The notes: generated by a model not told the origin, from the sequence alone. Positions 11,370-22,451 are shown, counted from the first letter of the stretch. The stretch is DNA of 64,000 bases from Proales similis (GCA_019059635.1 JAGVRJ010000004.1:310001-374000); one strand, 5' to 3'. Numbers and translations: made by a program.

Positions 11370-13725
11370 TCAAACCTTGGTTTGCTCATCGATGAATGGA
11401 GCGTCTACAATGCTTGAGCAGATGCTTTTCATTTGTGGGTCTTTCTGTAGCCGCGTTAGCGCCTTCGCAACCCTGTAGTTGAGGGCCATCTTTGCCAGAG
11501 TCACGCCCAGTTCCGGAGGCATTTCAGGGAGAAGTGAGCCATTGATGCCGCTCGAGCTGATCAAGAGGTAATTATCTTCTTGCTCGATCGCGACAGCATG
11601 TGGAGCGGTCGGCTCGTACAGGTCAAGTAGAATCATGATCACCGGAAGATCATAGTCCAAGCCTTGAATTCTTTTTGCGGCCTTGGCTTTAATGAGCAGC
11701 TCCTCCTTGCGATGGTCAGCTCTTCTGCCGTGATTCTTGACCTCGATCAGTATGCAGCTGACACAGTCAAGGTTCTCTGTTCCAAACACAATCGGCACAA
11801 TTATGTCAGGCCCTGTCATACCCGTAGCTTTTGCCAGAGCACAACTTCGTTTGACTGCGTCTCTGAGCAAGTTGGCTGAAACCAAAGAGCGGCAGTGTAC
11901 GAAGTGGGTGAAGAATACTTTTGCCTCTTCAAGTCTCTTGAGACGACCTGATTTGAAATCAAGGTTGATCTGAGCGCCAAAGAGCTGAATGAGAAAATCT
12001 GATAGCGTCAAGAATGAAGCGCCTTCCGTCATGAATTTGGCGGCAAAAGCGGCCTTGTTGTCAAATGCTATGCAGAGAATGAGCTGCGCAATTAGCTCTC
12101 CCTTTGCTCCTTGGTCAATAACTATAGAGCGAACAATCAAGTTGTAAAACTGCTCGATGAGCTCGTGCAGATTTGTTCTGTATCTGTTCATCAGGAGCAT
12201 TGCGCCTTCCGCTAGAATCGGCTCGGACGGGTAAAATACCTGCAGAGTGTTTGGTTGTAAATCGATGTGTACACAAGTGCCCATACTAGAGGCGATCAAT
12301 TCACTGGCCACGGGTGTGTATGCATTAACGGAAAACGGTATCCTCGGAGCCAAAATGGCGGCCATCTGAGCTTGGCTTAGACGGGTGAAATCTTCGTATT
12401 CAATGCCGCCAATAAGCTTAGATGAGGCCAGCGAAAGGAGGTCCTTGGCTTCCAAATCGAAACTGCACTTCCAAAGTGGCCGGCCAAATCGGCTTTTGGT
12501 CTCAAGTTGACAAGACTGTGTCAGCGAGCGAATCTCGCTTCGCCAGTCGCCAGCAAATATGTCGAAGGTTGGCAGCAGGTAAATTGGCTCAAACAGCTTG
12601 CTTCCCATTTGTGCAACTCGCTTCGACGGATCGTGTCTTGTTCTCGGCACAAAATTGTTCAGCCGTGATAATGTGTCAATAAACAGGCTGAAGTGCACGA
12701 TGTTCGACAAGTCGCGAACGGACCGCCGAAGTACCGAGAAACAGCTCTCTTCTACCCCACTAAGGCTGCTTATGGGCATGAGCAAAGTGCGAGCCTCGTC
12801 GAACACAAATATAAATCGGAGATCGGGGCTGCTCTCGATTTTCTTGTGAATCTCCGCAGCCCTCTGCATCAGCTCCTGCTCGCTCTTCTCCGACTCTCTT
12901 AGAACATTGTATATTCTGCGCATCACTGCTTCTTGAAAGACTGAGTCGATTAGGTTCTGAGTGAAAAAGGCTTCTTTTGTTTCCTGGGACGTGTTTCCAT
13001 GCCTCTGGACAAAGGTAAGAGCCTCCTCCACAAATCCCAATATGTAAGCCAGGCACACTAGCTTGTAATCGACGAGCTGAAATGGTTTGAGAAGCAGGTC
13101 GGCGATTGGTGAGCGCTTGGGAAACCCGGTGAACTTGGTTTCACGTAAACAGCAATAGACCACCAGATATCTGGAGCTCAACAGCTGAGCTGATTTAGAT
13201 TTGCCGTAGCCGCTCGATTGAATAATGGTGGTGTAAGGCGCGTACCAGCTTCCATCCTTGAACAACTCTCTCATCTTTTCAATTCTGGCAGCGATGAACT
13301 CTCCGTGGTCTATTTTGTAACGAACGTGTGCGTGTGATTCGCCCATAAAGCTTTTCAATAGTTGGCTCGTTTCCTGATTCTGTTGTGAAGCAACGCTGCT
13401 TGGCTGCCCTTCATTCGGTTCGGTGATCTCTATAAATACGTTCGCCGCTTTCATTAAGCATTGATCATCCAGCAAGCTTGATAATGTAAAATATGACCGT
13501 TTGATGCCATCGACTGTTGCATTTATGTTGACTGGCTTTTCGGCCCTTTATTATTCAAGCAGGTTAGGCTCATTCAATTTAGTAAGAAAAACTGATTTAC
13601 CCCTTAAATTCTTTTAAAAATCGCATTTTTAGGCTGTAAATGGATGCCAATAGAAGATAAGGATATTCATGTGATTCTTCTTTTTCGATCCCGTATGCTT
13701 TGAATGCTACTTTGTAGCTCGTCAT
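11370..13725 (-). CDS. CR-like P-loop NTPase + REase nuclease, copy 3 (diverged 5' part)
   Basis: Exons 13601..13725 and 11370..13545. The 3' three quarters are almost identical to copy 2, but upstream of about 12,945 the sequence diverges sharply while staying in frame. Exon 1 has one extra codon and reads MTSYKVAFKAYG at its start; comparing it with copy 1, nine codons differ synonymously and only a handful change the residue, which indicates purifying selection and supports exon 1 as real. The intron is again 55 bases. A TTG-initiated extension at 13475 is only part of exon 2, not a separate start. Motifs of NTPase and nuclease are intact. Confidence 0.8.
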
Positions 13726-14060
13726 TCTTCGGATATTATATTTGAAATCCTATTCCGATTTACGGTTTTGATCAAGAATGGGTTTAGTTTTATAAACTTA
13801 GCTTTTGCTAAGCTTAGAAGATCAAGCAAGGATATTCAGCCCCTCCCTTTTACTGAGTGAATTCCATGCACTATGCATGCGTTGTTTATTTTCAAGGACG
13901 TTGGCCTTCCCTATCTTTCCGCCTCAAATGCTTCTTGACAAACGTGTAATCTTTTGAATGAGACAGATTTATTTTAAATCAACAGTTAAAGTGAAATTCA
14001 AATGGCGTAGTTTGTGTGCTTAGCGAAGTCGCCGATCTCAATCCAACAGGGGGGCACACA
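13726..14060. pseudogene. Deleted remnant of an array unit at the right edge
   Basis: From 13726 to about 13975 the sequence follows the intergenic part of the unit (equivalent to about 886-1140) with scattered substitutions and small indels. It then jumps: about 13,995-14,050 resembles the 3' end of the gluconokinase gene (equivalent to about 2521-2580), including a GCGTAGTTTGTGTGC stretch matching the end of the kinase frame. About 1.4 kb between these points, including the whole kinase body, is missing. This marks the end of the array and shows the kinase was already part of the unit when this older copy formed. Confidence 0.65.
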
Positions 14061-14357
14061 CCAATAAAAATTTATAAATTGTGTGATCTTGTAAGCAACA
14101 GTGTGCATACGTATGTATTTGGCTGGTCTAGTTAGTTTATTTGTGTGTGTATTGATCAGGGCGTGTTATGATCAATTCATCAAAATATGATTGAGACACA
14201 GAGCGTGTGTTTGTTCGTGTGATTTGTTTGTAGATGGTAGCTGATGAGTGTGAATAAAAGCATGCGAAAAACGAGCATGTCTCAACATTTTGAATTTCGT
14301 TTGAAATTAAAAAAACGTCAACCCATACTTGAACGTATCTCGCAGTTTGCTTAATAA
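14061..14357. other. Intergenic, between array edge and HDHD5-like gene
   Basis: About 300 bases, AT-rich with GT-rich runs. An AATAAA at about 14,085 could be a relic of the kinase polyadenylation site. No coding exon seen; it must contain the promoter of the HDHD5-like gene. Confidence 0.5.
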
Positions 14358-15893
14358 ATGAGCGAAATCAACCCGGGCGTATTTATCGATATCGATGGCG
14401 TAGTTTTAAAAGGTGGCAAGCCATTCGAATGGTCCAAGGAGGCTATCGAAGTAACAAAACAAACTGAAGATAGAAGTTCCAACTGTTAACACCCATCTGC
14501 TTTAGACACTTTGGAATAATAAGGTTCCGTTTCTATTCTTAACTAATGGCACTTACTGCGAAGCCTTGTTGGTTGAAAAGCTGCGAACTATATTCGATCT
14601 TCCGTTCACAAGCGACCATGTTGTGGTTGCACCGTCGCCCTGTGCTGCGTTGACCGAGTTTCACAGCAAAAAAGTGCTTGTTTGTTGTCAAAAGGACTCC
14701 CACGGCCTAATCAGCGAGTAAGACACAACCAACACATCTTTGTCCTTTAGTGCATCTGATTTTGACTAATAACTAGACTCGGCTTCTCTGACTACCTTAC
14801 AATCGAAGATTTGGTCAACATCTTTCCAGAGCTGGACTATGTCGATCATGAAAAGCGAGAGGAGTTGAATGTAAGATTTAAACACAAATCAGATGAATCA
14901 AAAGTTAAGAAAAAAGAAAAACAGAGAAATCCTATGAGCGATGAGCAAAAGCGTGAGAGAGACAGATTTCGTCCTATCGAAGCAATTCTGCTTTTGGGCG
15001 AGCCCATAAACTGGGAGTGCTCACTTCAAGTGTTGATTGACGTGTTGATGACCAACGGCGATCCGCGTCGAACATTTAAATTTGTGCCATCGCCTCATTT
15101 GCCGATCATCGCCTGCAACAAAGACCTCACATTCAAGGGTGCCGCTGCCCTGCCACGATTCGGCCACGGCGCTTTTCTTGAATGCCTTGAAAGCCTTTAC
15201 GAGGTTTGGCTCTTCTCTCACGGAAATTGGTTTTGCTAATTTCTCTAAATTTTGTTCTTAGAAAATAACCAACAACGAGCTTGAATACGAGCATTTGATG
15301 GGCAAGCCTTATGTGGTCACGTTCGAGTATGCGGCACAGAAAATTCAAAAGCTGTCACCGAATGGCAAACCTGTAAACAAATTCTACATGATTGGGTGAG
15401 CGAATCGAAGCGAAGCATTTGAATTGAATTTTAATCGCTTCCTGAATACAGTGACAATCCGCATGTGGACATGCGAGGTGCCAACATGTTCAAAGAGCAC
15501 TTGCAGAATTTGGAAATGAAAAGACCAAGCTCGCGGTGCTCTTCGCGTCGCTCGAGTGTTGTGGGCACCGACTGTACCATGCATGAGAGAGTGGAAGGCA
15601 TTCTTGTCTGCACGGGCGTCTACAATCCCAAAGCAGATCTGCTCTATCACTTGAGAAATTTATTCAATGAAAAGACCAAACTGGATTCCAACAACAACAA
15701 CAACGAACCACAAGAGCCGTCTGGTGAAGATGATCTCGCTCAAACCGAGGAGTTGAAGAGAGCCATGTCGCGTCGAAACTCGTTCATCTCTTACTTTGAC
15801 GATCCGCTCAACATGCCGGATGTGACCGTTGAAAACCTCAAGATAGCTGTTCACCATATTATGCGCAATAACCCTCAGCTCTCAAGTTTATAG
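14358..15893 (+). CDS. HDHD5/CECR5-like HAD-superfamily hydrolase
   Basis: Five exons, 14358..14450, 14506..14717, 14777..15203, 15262..15395 and 15452..15893, give about 435 residues, close to human HDHD5 (about 423). The HAD nucleophile motif is GVFIDIDGVVLKGG at the N-terminus; FLTNGTYC is motif II. The family-typical stretches ICACN-type loop (LPIIACNKDL), PRFGHGAFLECLESLY, MGKPYVVTFEYA and the metal-binding motif GDNPHVDMRGANMF follow. A charged lysine-rich insert sits after EELN in exon 3. The family is usually mitochondrial and its substrate is unsettled; no clear transit peptide is visible here. AATAAA at 15911 is the likely poly(A) signal. Confidence 0.9.
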
Positions 15894-16086
15894 TTAAAAC
15901 AATTTATTTTAATAAAAAAATTATATTCAAATGACCTTGAAGTGCATTTGCAAGAGAAAAGATCAAATCAAGCGAGTTGAGATTTACGATTTGAGTTTAT
16001 TATATTCTTAGAGGCGATTAGAGGAGATGAATGAATGAATGAATGACAAGTGAATATTGGCAAGTGCCAATGACAGAGACGGCTGT

Positions 16087-17079
16087 TTAGTAGAACGAGG
16101 TCATTCGCTGGCTGACGTTCATCGACTCGCCTGTTCGTTCTTCAAGACCTTTGGCGAGCTTTTGTATTTGCGAGTCGATTTGATTTGTATTTTCATCGAT
16201 CCAGTTGAGCGAGTCCATGTGAGCGTTCAATATCTTGTTTATTTGCGTCAACGGGTCATTGTCGTTCTCTTTTGTATCATTCAGTCGATTGATGATTTCC
16301 TTGAGCTCTTTGGACATGCCTTTCAGCTGGTTGTCTACATCAACAACCAGTCTGTACATTTCAATTCGACTTGTGTCCACGTTCTGCTGTGGCATGGGCA
16401 TCTGCTCGATATCGCTCTCCAGCTTTTTTATTTTCTTTTCTAAATCGTCCTGTTGGGAGTTGATGAAATTCAGCTCTCCTTCCAGTTGGCCTTGCTCGCT
16501 GCTCAATCGATTTATCTCGTTGCTTATGTCGATTATTTTCTCTCCGTTTTCGATCATCAATTTGTCCAACGCATTCATTTGCGTTGCTTGATTTAAAAAC
16601 TCTTTTTCTTGACTGTCCAAATCTGACATCCACTTGTTTATATAGTCCTCGAGCACTTTGTAGCTAATCGAATTGCCGCCTGTTTGGGTCAAATTGCTCG
16701 ATTGACCGGTCTTAATCAAATCTGTTCCCGGCGTTTGTGTTTGAGGTGAAGCAGTCGTTGCTTGAGTTCCCAGGCCAAAATTAAGCGTCGACGCTGGCTT
16801 TTGAGCAGTGTTGAGACTAGCACCGAAGTTCAGAGCTCCTGTGATAGGCTGCGAGCTGCCAGTGGTGGCTGCGGTGTTTTGCGAACTGCTGCTCGGCGTG
16901 AGGCTAAATCCTGAGCCGGTTGTACCAGATCCTGTGCTTGTCGTTCCTAATCCCAAAGTACCGCTTGTACTTGTGCCGAACAAGCTTGAGCCTGTTGATG
17001 GTGAAGCAGAAGTGCCCGCGCCGAATGAGAAGCCGCCTGGCTTGTTGGCGCTAGGAGTAGATCCGAAATTAAAGGACAT
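16087..17079 (-). CDS. Nup62: Nucleoporin Nup62 (central channel FG nucleoporin)
   Basis: A single-exon gene of 330 residues. The N-terminal third is rich in FG/GFS/FGAG repeats separated by Ser/Thr/Gly spacers (starts MSFNFGSTPSANKPGGFSFG). From about residue 140 the C-terminus is alpha-helical coiled coil, beginning with ISYKVLEDYINKWMSDLDSQ, typical of the Nsp1/Nup62 C domain that binds Nup54 and Nup58 in the central transport channel of the nuclear pore. It is shorter than vertebrate Nup62 (about 520), mainly in the FG region. TTTATT at 15996 is the probable poly(A) signal on the minus strand. Confidence 0.93.
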   Translation of the reverse strand: MSFNFGSTPSANKPGGFSFGAGTSASPSTGSSLFGTSTSGTLGLGTTSTGSGTTGSGFSLTPSSSSQNTAATTGSSQPITGALNFGASLNTAQKPASTLNFGLGTQATTASPQTQTPGTDLIKTGQSSNLTQTGGNSISYKVLEDYINKWMSDLDSQEKEFLNQATQMNALDKLMIENGEKIIDISNEINRLSSEQGQLEGELNFINSQQDDLEKKIKKLESDIEQMPMPQQNVDTSRIEMYRLVVDVDNQLKGMSKELKEIINRLNDTKENDNDPLTQINKILNAHMDSLNWIDENTNQIDSQIQKLAKGLEERTGESMNVSQRMTSFY

Positions 17080-17348
17080 TCTCTATTTTTTCGTTTCTCT
17101 CTCTCTCTAAATCGCAAATTGATTCTCTCTTGGTCTCTCGTTTGATTTTATCAGGGCTATGGCGCGAGACTCAAATTTAAGAGACTGTGCAAGAAGCAAA
17201 TATTTATTACCGATTCATAATGCATCTGGCAAGCAAGCCATTCTTCTATAATAGCTGTTCTCATTTGTTCAAGCAGCTCATTCAGCAGCTCTTATTCTAA
17301 CCTTTCAACCAAAAGTTTTTCTTTGCTCCGAAGCAAAACAAAAAGAAA

Positions 17349-17909
17349 ATGTCGCAACTATTAACAAGACCGGTTTCGATTATTCGCCTGGGACTCGCTC
17401 GTTCATTGCTTCGATTTAGTTCTTCTAACACAGGCAATGTGGGTGGCCCAAGCTCAAGTCAAGATAGCGTCCCGACTTCAAGTAATTGACCATCAAATTT
17501 AACAATTCAAGTTGTTCTTTTTTCAGTTCGATTTGATTCAATCTAGTTGTCAAGCTCAACCGATTCGAGAAATATTTGGTCCATAAGTTCAGCAATGCTA
17601 ACTATGCGACGATTGACGATGTTCCCGATCAAGTACCGTAAGCTCAAGACGCTCACTAATGTTCCATATTTTCTTGTTCACCGTTAAAATCAAAGCGCTA
17701 ATCAGTTGAACTATGCCAAAGACAAAGGAAGGGCGCGTGCGACTGTCTACTTGATTGGTTTGACCGTAGTAGGCGGACTGGTCGCTGCGTTATACGGACG
17801 CCGTGATCATCACAGAGGAGTTCGAAGAACCGATGATATTCTCAAGCAGCATGCCGAGTACAGCAAAGATGCTAGGGAAATCCTCAAAAATAGCCATGTT
17901 CCCAAATGA
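17349..17909 (+). CDS. FAM162/UPF0389-like mitochondrial membrane protein
   Basis: Three exons, 17349..17481, 17547..17637 and 17696..17909, give 145 residues. The N-terminus is basic and Ser/Arg-rich (MSQLLTRPVSIIRLGLARSL), like a mitochondrial targeting signal. The core reads KLNRFEKYLVHKF, then DDVPDQVPANQLNYAKDKGR, and one hydrophobic helix VYLIGLTVVGGLVAALYG, the layout of the FAM162/UPF0389 family (vertebrate FAM162A is linked to hypoxia-induced apoptosis). The third acceptor was placed after CAAAG at 17695 because it alone keeps the frame. AATAAA at 18021. Confidence 0.8.
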
Positions 17910-18223
17910 GCAATTTCTTCTGGCGGGCAAAGTTCGAGCCATTCAATTTAGTTATAAAGCAAAAAATTTGAATCCTTGTCCCTAATTTGAGGGAATCAAT
18001 CGTAGACTCTTACCATTGGGAATAAATTTAAATTCGACTAAATCGTTTTATGAGAGATTTTGATCAATTCATAAGAAAATCAAGCATAAAAAAACTCGAA
18101 ATTGGGAAAATGCAAGTTGGATCGAGGTCGAGTCTGGCTTGATATTATGTATGTCATTTTTGGCTGTAATTACTATAAAAAAAGTTGTTGCATAAAATTG
18201 CAAAACAAGCGCGTCAGATGTAA
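17910..18223. other. 3' UTR and intergenic
   Basis: Holds the 3' UTR of the FAM162-like gene with AATAAA at 18021-18026, then AT-rich sequence up to the tRNA. No other feature seen. Confidence 0.6.
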
Positions 18224-18314
18224 CCCGCGATAGCTCAGTTGGTAGAGCGGAGGACTGTAGAGCTTGCAAAGCAAAGTAATCCTTAGGTCAGTGGTTCAAA
18301 TCCGCTTCGCGGGA
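18224..18314 (+). tRNA. tRNA-Tyr (GTA) with intron
   Basis: Acceptor stem CCCGCGA pairs with TCGCGGG, followed by discriminator A. The A box TAGCTCAGTTGGTAGAG and B box GGTTCAAATCC are present. The anticodon loop is CTGTAGA with anticodon GTA at 18257-18259. An 18-base intron, 18261..18278, sits after position 37, the standard place for eukaryotic nuclear tRNA-Tyr introns; removing it leaves a 73-base tRNA. Confidence 0.96.
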
Positions 18315-18315
18315 C

Positions 18316-18321
18316 TTTTTT
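18316..18321 (+). terminator. RNA polymerase III terminator of tRNA-Tyr
   Basis: Six T residues start two bases after the tRNA 3' end, the usual Pol III stop signal. Confidence 0.8.
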
Positions 18322-18792
18322 CTTCTTTAAGCAATTTTTGCGCATTTTTTCTCTTATTTCAATGCTTTTATTCGTTTTGACTTGGGCGATTCATGGTGAC
18401 GATTAACGCGTTCTGTTTAGGTTAAGATGTAAAGTCAAGAAATTAAGTAGGAACGTTGAATATATTTGTCACAATTAGATCACAATCGATCACAATTAGA
18501 GAGATAGAGAGGACCAGGAGGAGGACACGGACAACAAACGAACAAAAAAGAACCCAAGCTTGGGTTAAGATAAGACCGAAATATGAACAAAGAAAATTGC
18601 TTTGTGAGAAAAGAATTTTATGAGATTGTGGTAAATTTAGAGGAAATATTGAACAAACAAGAAGAAGAGATGCTCTTCGGTGTTTAATGCTCAAGTTGAA
18701 TCCAAAAATAGAAAACCAAAAACACAACTGGATAAAAACAAAAAGGAATCGAGAGAAAGGAGTGGAACGATTAACGCTTGGCAATACACTGT
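18322..18792. other. Intergenic / zinc-finger gene 3' UTR
   Basis: Probably the 3' UTR of the minus-strand zinc-finger gene; a TTTATT (AATAAA on the minus strand) lies at 18367. Open frames here lack coding character. Confidence 0.5.
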
Positions 18793-20724
18793 TCACTTGG
18801 CCGCCTTGCTCCCTTCATTTGACTTGACCCTTTTGTTTTCTCTATCGGCCATTAGCTTACTGTTTAGAAACGCTTCGTAAGCGCCAAACTGTTTAATACC
18901 GGAGTCGAATTCAGATGATCGAGTCGCTTCCATGGCAGTTTTTTGCTGATCTTGTATTGTGCGCAAGTAGCTGGCGATCAAACCTGTCTGGTTTTCAAAC
19001 GAGCTGTTCTGATTGCGCATTGTTTGCTGGAGATAATTGGCAGCCATTAAATTTTGAAGCTGTATTTGATACATTTTCATGGCGAGGCCAATATCATACT
19101 GAACGTTGTTGGGCGACGCAGACGACGATGAGCTCGAAGAAGCCGACGAATATGATGAGTTGGCAGACTGTGGCGAATTGTTATTGTTATTGCTGCTATT
19201 GCCATTTAAATGGCTCATGGATGCGGCCGCATTTGAGAGCAGCATCTGAAAAGCGTTGTGCGGCAGAGTCGATCCATTATCGACTATAGGAGCAAGGTTC
19301 TCGCCGGCCACTGGGCTTTTTCGCTCTTTCTCAATCTTTTTTGGCTTTTTGACCATACTCTCGGCCGGTTTGCTCTTATTCTCGTCCAACCTGACGCTGA
19401 ATTCTTCGTTCTGTCGCACGCCTTTTTTTGCACGATTCACATAGTACTTGGAAACATCCTGCTCGTCCTTGATGAAATTGCGCGGCTCGCCAGGGTGCTT
19501 GTACTTGTTGTGGTAAGTGGCCGCATATCTGGTGTAGATCTCCTCGTTGCAGTAGCCACATCTGTATGGCCGTTTGTTTGTATGAACGTAAACGTGGTCT
19601 TCCATGCTCGGCTTGTGATTGGTCGTGTAAGTGCACAGTTTACATGAATACTGCTTGTCGGGCTCGTAAAGAGAGCCAAAGTATTGTTTGGGTCTATTGA
19701 AAATAGCCGAATAGTTCTCGTTGTCATTCGCAACCTCCGACTGACTGGAGTCGACAGTTGTTCGTTTGGGCGAAGTGATCGGCGACTGGCATGACGACGA
19801 CTGAGACGGCGATGAGCTCATCGGCGCGTTTTGCTCTATTTCGCCCAATTTTCGCTTTTGCCGCTGCTTCTCTTCCTGGTCGTCAATGTCTATTTTGGCA
19901 CCGCTGATTATCGTGAATTTGTCATTTCTGTTGCTCTGCTTCAGCTCGCCGAATGCGCCTTTGTTCAGCTTGTTTGACTCGCTCTGCGAATTGGCACAGT
20001 TCAAATCAATGTAATAGTCTTCCTCTTTCACACGGCTCTCTTTTATTTTGACTTCCATGTTCGGATGGCAGAGCTCAATGTGAACCATAATTGTCGATTT
20101 GGTGGTCGACTTGTGACCACAGTAAAAGCAGGAGTAGGGCGTGGTGTCTATGTGCCGGTAGATGTGATTCTGCATCAACGATACTGAATGTGACTTGTAA
20201 GAGCAAAAGCGGCACTCAAAGCGCATTTGCTTTTTGGAGCTGCTCGCGTTCGACTGCGCTGGGCGCTCGCCGTTCCTGTTCTGTGCTTTGCTCGTCTTGG
20301 TCTCGTTAGGACCGCATTGACTGACCTGGTCAGCAGCAAGTACCGGGCTCATTAGAAATCTGCTTACTGTTTGTAGCATGGACCTGGCGCTAAACGTTTC
20401 CTGCTGGTCAGTTTGAATCATCGGCACACAATTTTCGTCAAAAGCCTCGTCGGCCTCTGGCTGGCCGCTCTCTGATTGTGTAATTGACTCGTCCGCGATG
20501 CTCTCTTGCATTTCATCGCTCAGATTCTCGAACGCCTCCTCGCTCAGACTCTGATCAATTGTGCTCTCCAACTCGTCAATTGGCGCCTGACGAACCATAC
20601 CAGATGTTCGCTTGCGTTTGTTGACCCCGCTATCTTTGAATTTGATGCTCAGGTCGAGCACTTGCTCGCTGTCTGCGTTCTCGGACTCGATCGGAACTGC
20701 CTCGTCTGTGCTCACTTCTGTCAT
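18793..20724 (-). CDS. C2H2 zinc-finger protein with two finger pairs
   Basis: A single-exon open frame of 643 residues. Two pairs of C2H2 fingers are visible: around 168-222 (FECRFCSYKSHSVSLMQNHI and YSCFYCGHKSTTKSTIMVHI) and around 355-410 (YSCKLCTYTTNHKPSMEDHV and YRCGYCNEEIYTRYAATYHN). The C.FC.Y spacing is like that in REST- or Hunchback-type fingers, but I cannot name an orthologue. The N-terminus is acidic, the linker between pairs holds basic stretches that may be nuclear localisation signals, and a Ser/Asn-rich tract lies near 520-560. It is probably a nuclear DNA-binding regulator. The long noncoding region upstream would suit a developmentally regulated gene. Confidence 0.85.
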   Translation of the reverse strand: MTEVSTDEAVPIESENADSEQVLDLSIKFKDSGVNKRKRTSGMVRQAPIDELESTIDQSLSEEAFENLSDEMQESIADESITQSESGQPEADEAFDENCVPMIQTDQQETFSARSMLQTVSRFLMSPVLAADQVSQCGPNETKTSKAQNRNGERPAQSNASSSKKQMRFECRFCSYKSHSVSLMQNHIYRHIDTTPYSCFYCGHKSTTKSTIMVHIELCHPNMEVKIKESRVKEEDYYIDLNCANSQSESNKLNKGAFGELKQSNRNDKFTIISGAKIDIDDQEEKQRQKRKLGEIEQNAPMSSSPSQSSSCQSPITSPKRTTVDSSQSEVANDNENYSAIFNRPKQYFGSLYEPDKQYSCKLCTYTTNHKPSMEDHVYVHTNKRPYRCGYCNEEIYTRYAATYHNKYKHPGEPRNFIKDEQDVSKYYVNRAKKGVRQNEEFSVRLDENKSKPAESMVKKPKKIEKERKSPVAGENLAPIVDNGSTLPHNAFQMLLSNAAASMSHLNGNSSNNNNNSPQSANSSYSSASSSSSSSASPNNVQYDIGLAMKMYQIQLQNLMAANYLQQTMRNQNSSFENQTGLIASYLRTIQDQQKTAMEATRSSEFDSGIKQFGAYEAFLNSKLMADRENKRVKSNEGSKAAK

Positions 20725-22451
20725 TTTCTGCTCTCCGTCTATTTGCCCTGGACAATTCGACTCGGTTTTATTTTCCTATTCGATCTATTCTTGGTTCGAG
20801 TTGCCTTTCTCGTTCTCAGTGCGTCTCTGTGCGTGTTTGTTGCGAGTCTGCTGGATTTTTCGTTTTTTTTTTTATTGTTTTCCTCTTTGTCTTTTTTACT
20901 TTGAATCTAAATTTCGAAATTTGAAACGAGACTTAATGATGATCGCTCGTAAACAATAGGACACGTTCGATTTCTCACTTGCGCGCATTTATACACACAC
21001 ACACACATAGCCGAACACAAACACAACCGATTGGACCAGGTATCGAATTTAATCATTTTGTCCGCTTTATCAAACGAACAAGGTATAATAAGATAACACG
21101 ATACACACACACACATAAAATAGAGAAAATTGAATATATTAGAACGAGCTTGATTGAATTTGAGTTAGGGATAGATGGCAGTGCGTCTAGAGATCTATTT
21201 AAGTAACGAAAGTAAAAAGAGACACAAAGCGAAGAAGGAGAGGCAGAGCGGAGGCAATCCGATAGGCCGTATTGCTAATGTAATGGAGAAAAAGACAGAG
21301 AGAGCGAAGGGCCATGCGGGCAGGCGCACTTAAACAAATAAAAGCTGACAAGGCTCGGATTTCATCCCACGTTGTCATGTCCGTCTGAGCATGAGCCGGA
21401 CCCAGAGCACAGATCGTACGTGCGAGCATGTACATGTCGCCTGTTTGGTTGAGATCTGTTTAAACTCGATCGAATTACGACCTGAATTTTTAAAAAAGCG
21501 CGAATTAAAGAAAGAGAGAATTGAGACCACTGAGCCAAAGAGTGTTTAAACAAGGTGTAAAAAATCCAACGTGCGCACGAGCGAGCACACACACACACAG
21601 ACGTACATAACTCGGCTGCACTCAGCTCGGGTGTGTTGGAGGGAATCTTCGCAAACACGGCCTTGCCTCTCGCTCTTTATTCGTTGCTTGTTTACATTGT
21701 AAATTAAACTTAAAGCAGTAGAATAGTGATCGCAGGCGGCGGCGGCGGATTAGAATCAAGCACCTTAGGGTGGCGCCAACAACCTCCTTGCTCCCCAATA
21801 TTCTTCTTTTTCTAAAGAGCTGTCAGCCCAGGCGGTAGGCGACAATTCGCTTTTTTCTTAAACCTTCTGTTTGCCCGCTTAAGTAAACAATAAATATTGG
21901 AATGAAATATTATTGAAATTACTCGCATTCTTGCATTCGAAACTGCCAGGGAGGCAGGAGAGAGAGAGAGAAGAAATCAGAGAGACCGTGTGTGTGTGTG
22001 TGCACGTATTGAGAGTTTCGGATAAGTTGGATGAAACAAACAATCCGAGTTATTAATAAAAAAAAGGATTTGTTTACTCGATCCGGTACAAAACACGTTG
22101 AGTGCGAATCGGCCGACATTGATGACGACCGACCGTAGGGAGTCAGGATCACTTTGAGCAACGGAATGACTGGTGCATAGAATCTGACGGTACAAAATTA
22201 GAAAACAAAGTGGGCTTGGTTGGCGAATGCGGGGCGGTCTGAAGGAGGACACTGAGCCAACTCTAGAGGTTGTCCAAACGAGAAAGAGAAGCCTCTATCG
22301 ATGACGACAATGGGTGGAGTACGAAAAGAGGAGGATGCAAGATAAGCGATGAAAAAGATGACGAGGTGGAGGTGATGATGTTGTTGGCGATGAGATCTTG
22401 CCGAGTGCCGCTTATTTAGAAAACAAAAAAAAATAAATAATTTTCTTCAAG

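Larger units (their letters stand above)
1..13975. repeat. Tandem array of a 4,279-bp two-gene unit
   Basis: Every landmark recurs exactly 4,279 bases later: gluconokinase stops at 2591, 6870 and 11149, CR-gene stops at 2812, 7091 and 11370. The first unit is cut by the window start. Coding, intronic and intergenic parts are all almost identical between units, so duplication is recent or homogenisation is active. Differences between the second and third CR copies cluster in about 8084-8891. From about 12,945 to 13,975 the outermost copy is clearly diverged, as expected for the edge of an array built by unequal crossing-over. Each unit carries a minus-strand CR-like NTPase/nuclease gene and a plus-strand gluconokinase gene, stops about 220 bases apart, starts about 930 bases apart. 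Left extent of the array is unknown. Confidence 0.97.

Noticed and set aside
13454-13475. Extra N-terminal residues of CR copy 3 starting at 13475
   Set aside because: The apparent start is TTG; the codons are part of exon 2, which opens at 13545 after a spliced first exon.
1-13975. Terminal inverted repeats or target-site duplications that would define a transposon
   Set aside because: No ends could be recognised because the unit is in tandem and the left edge is outside the window; I do not claim a mobile-element boundary.
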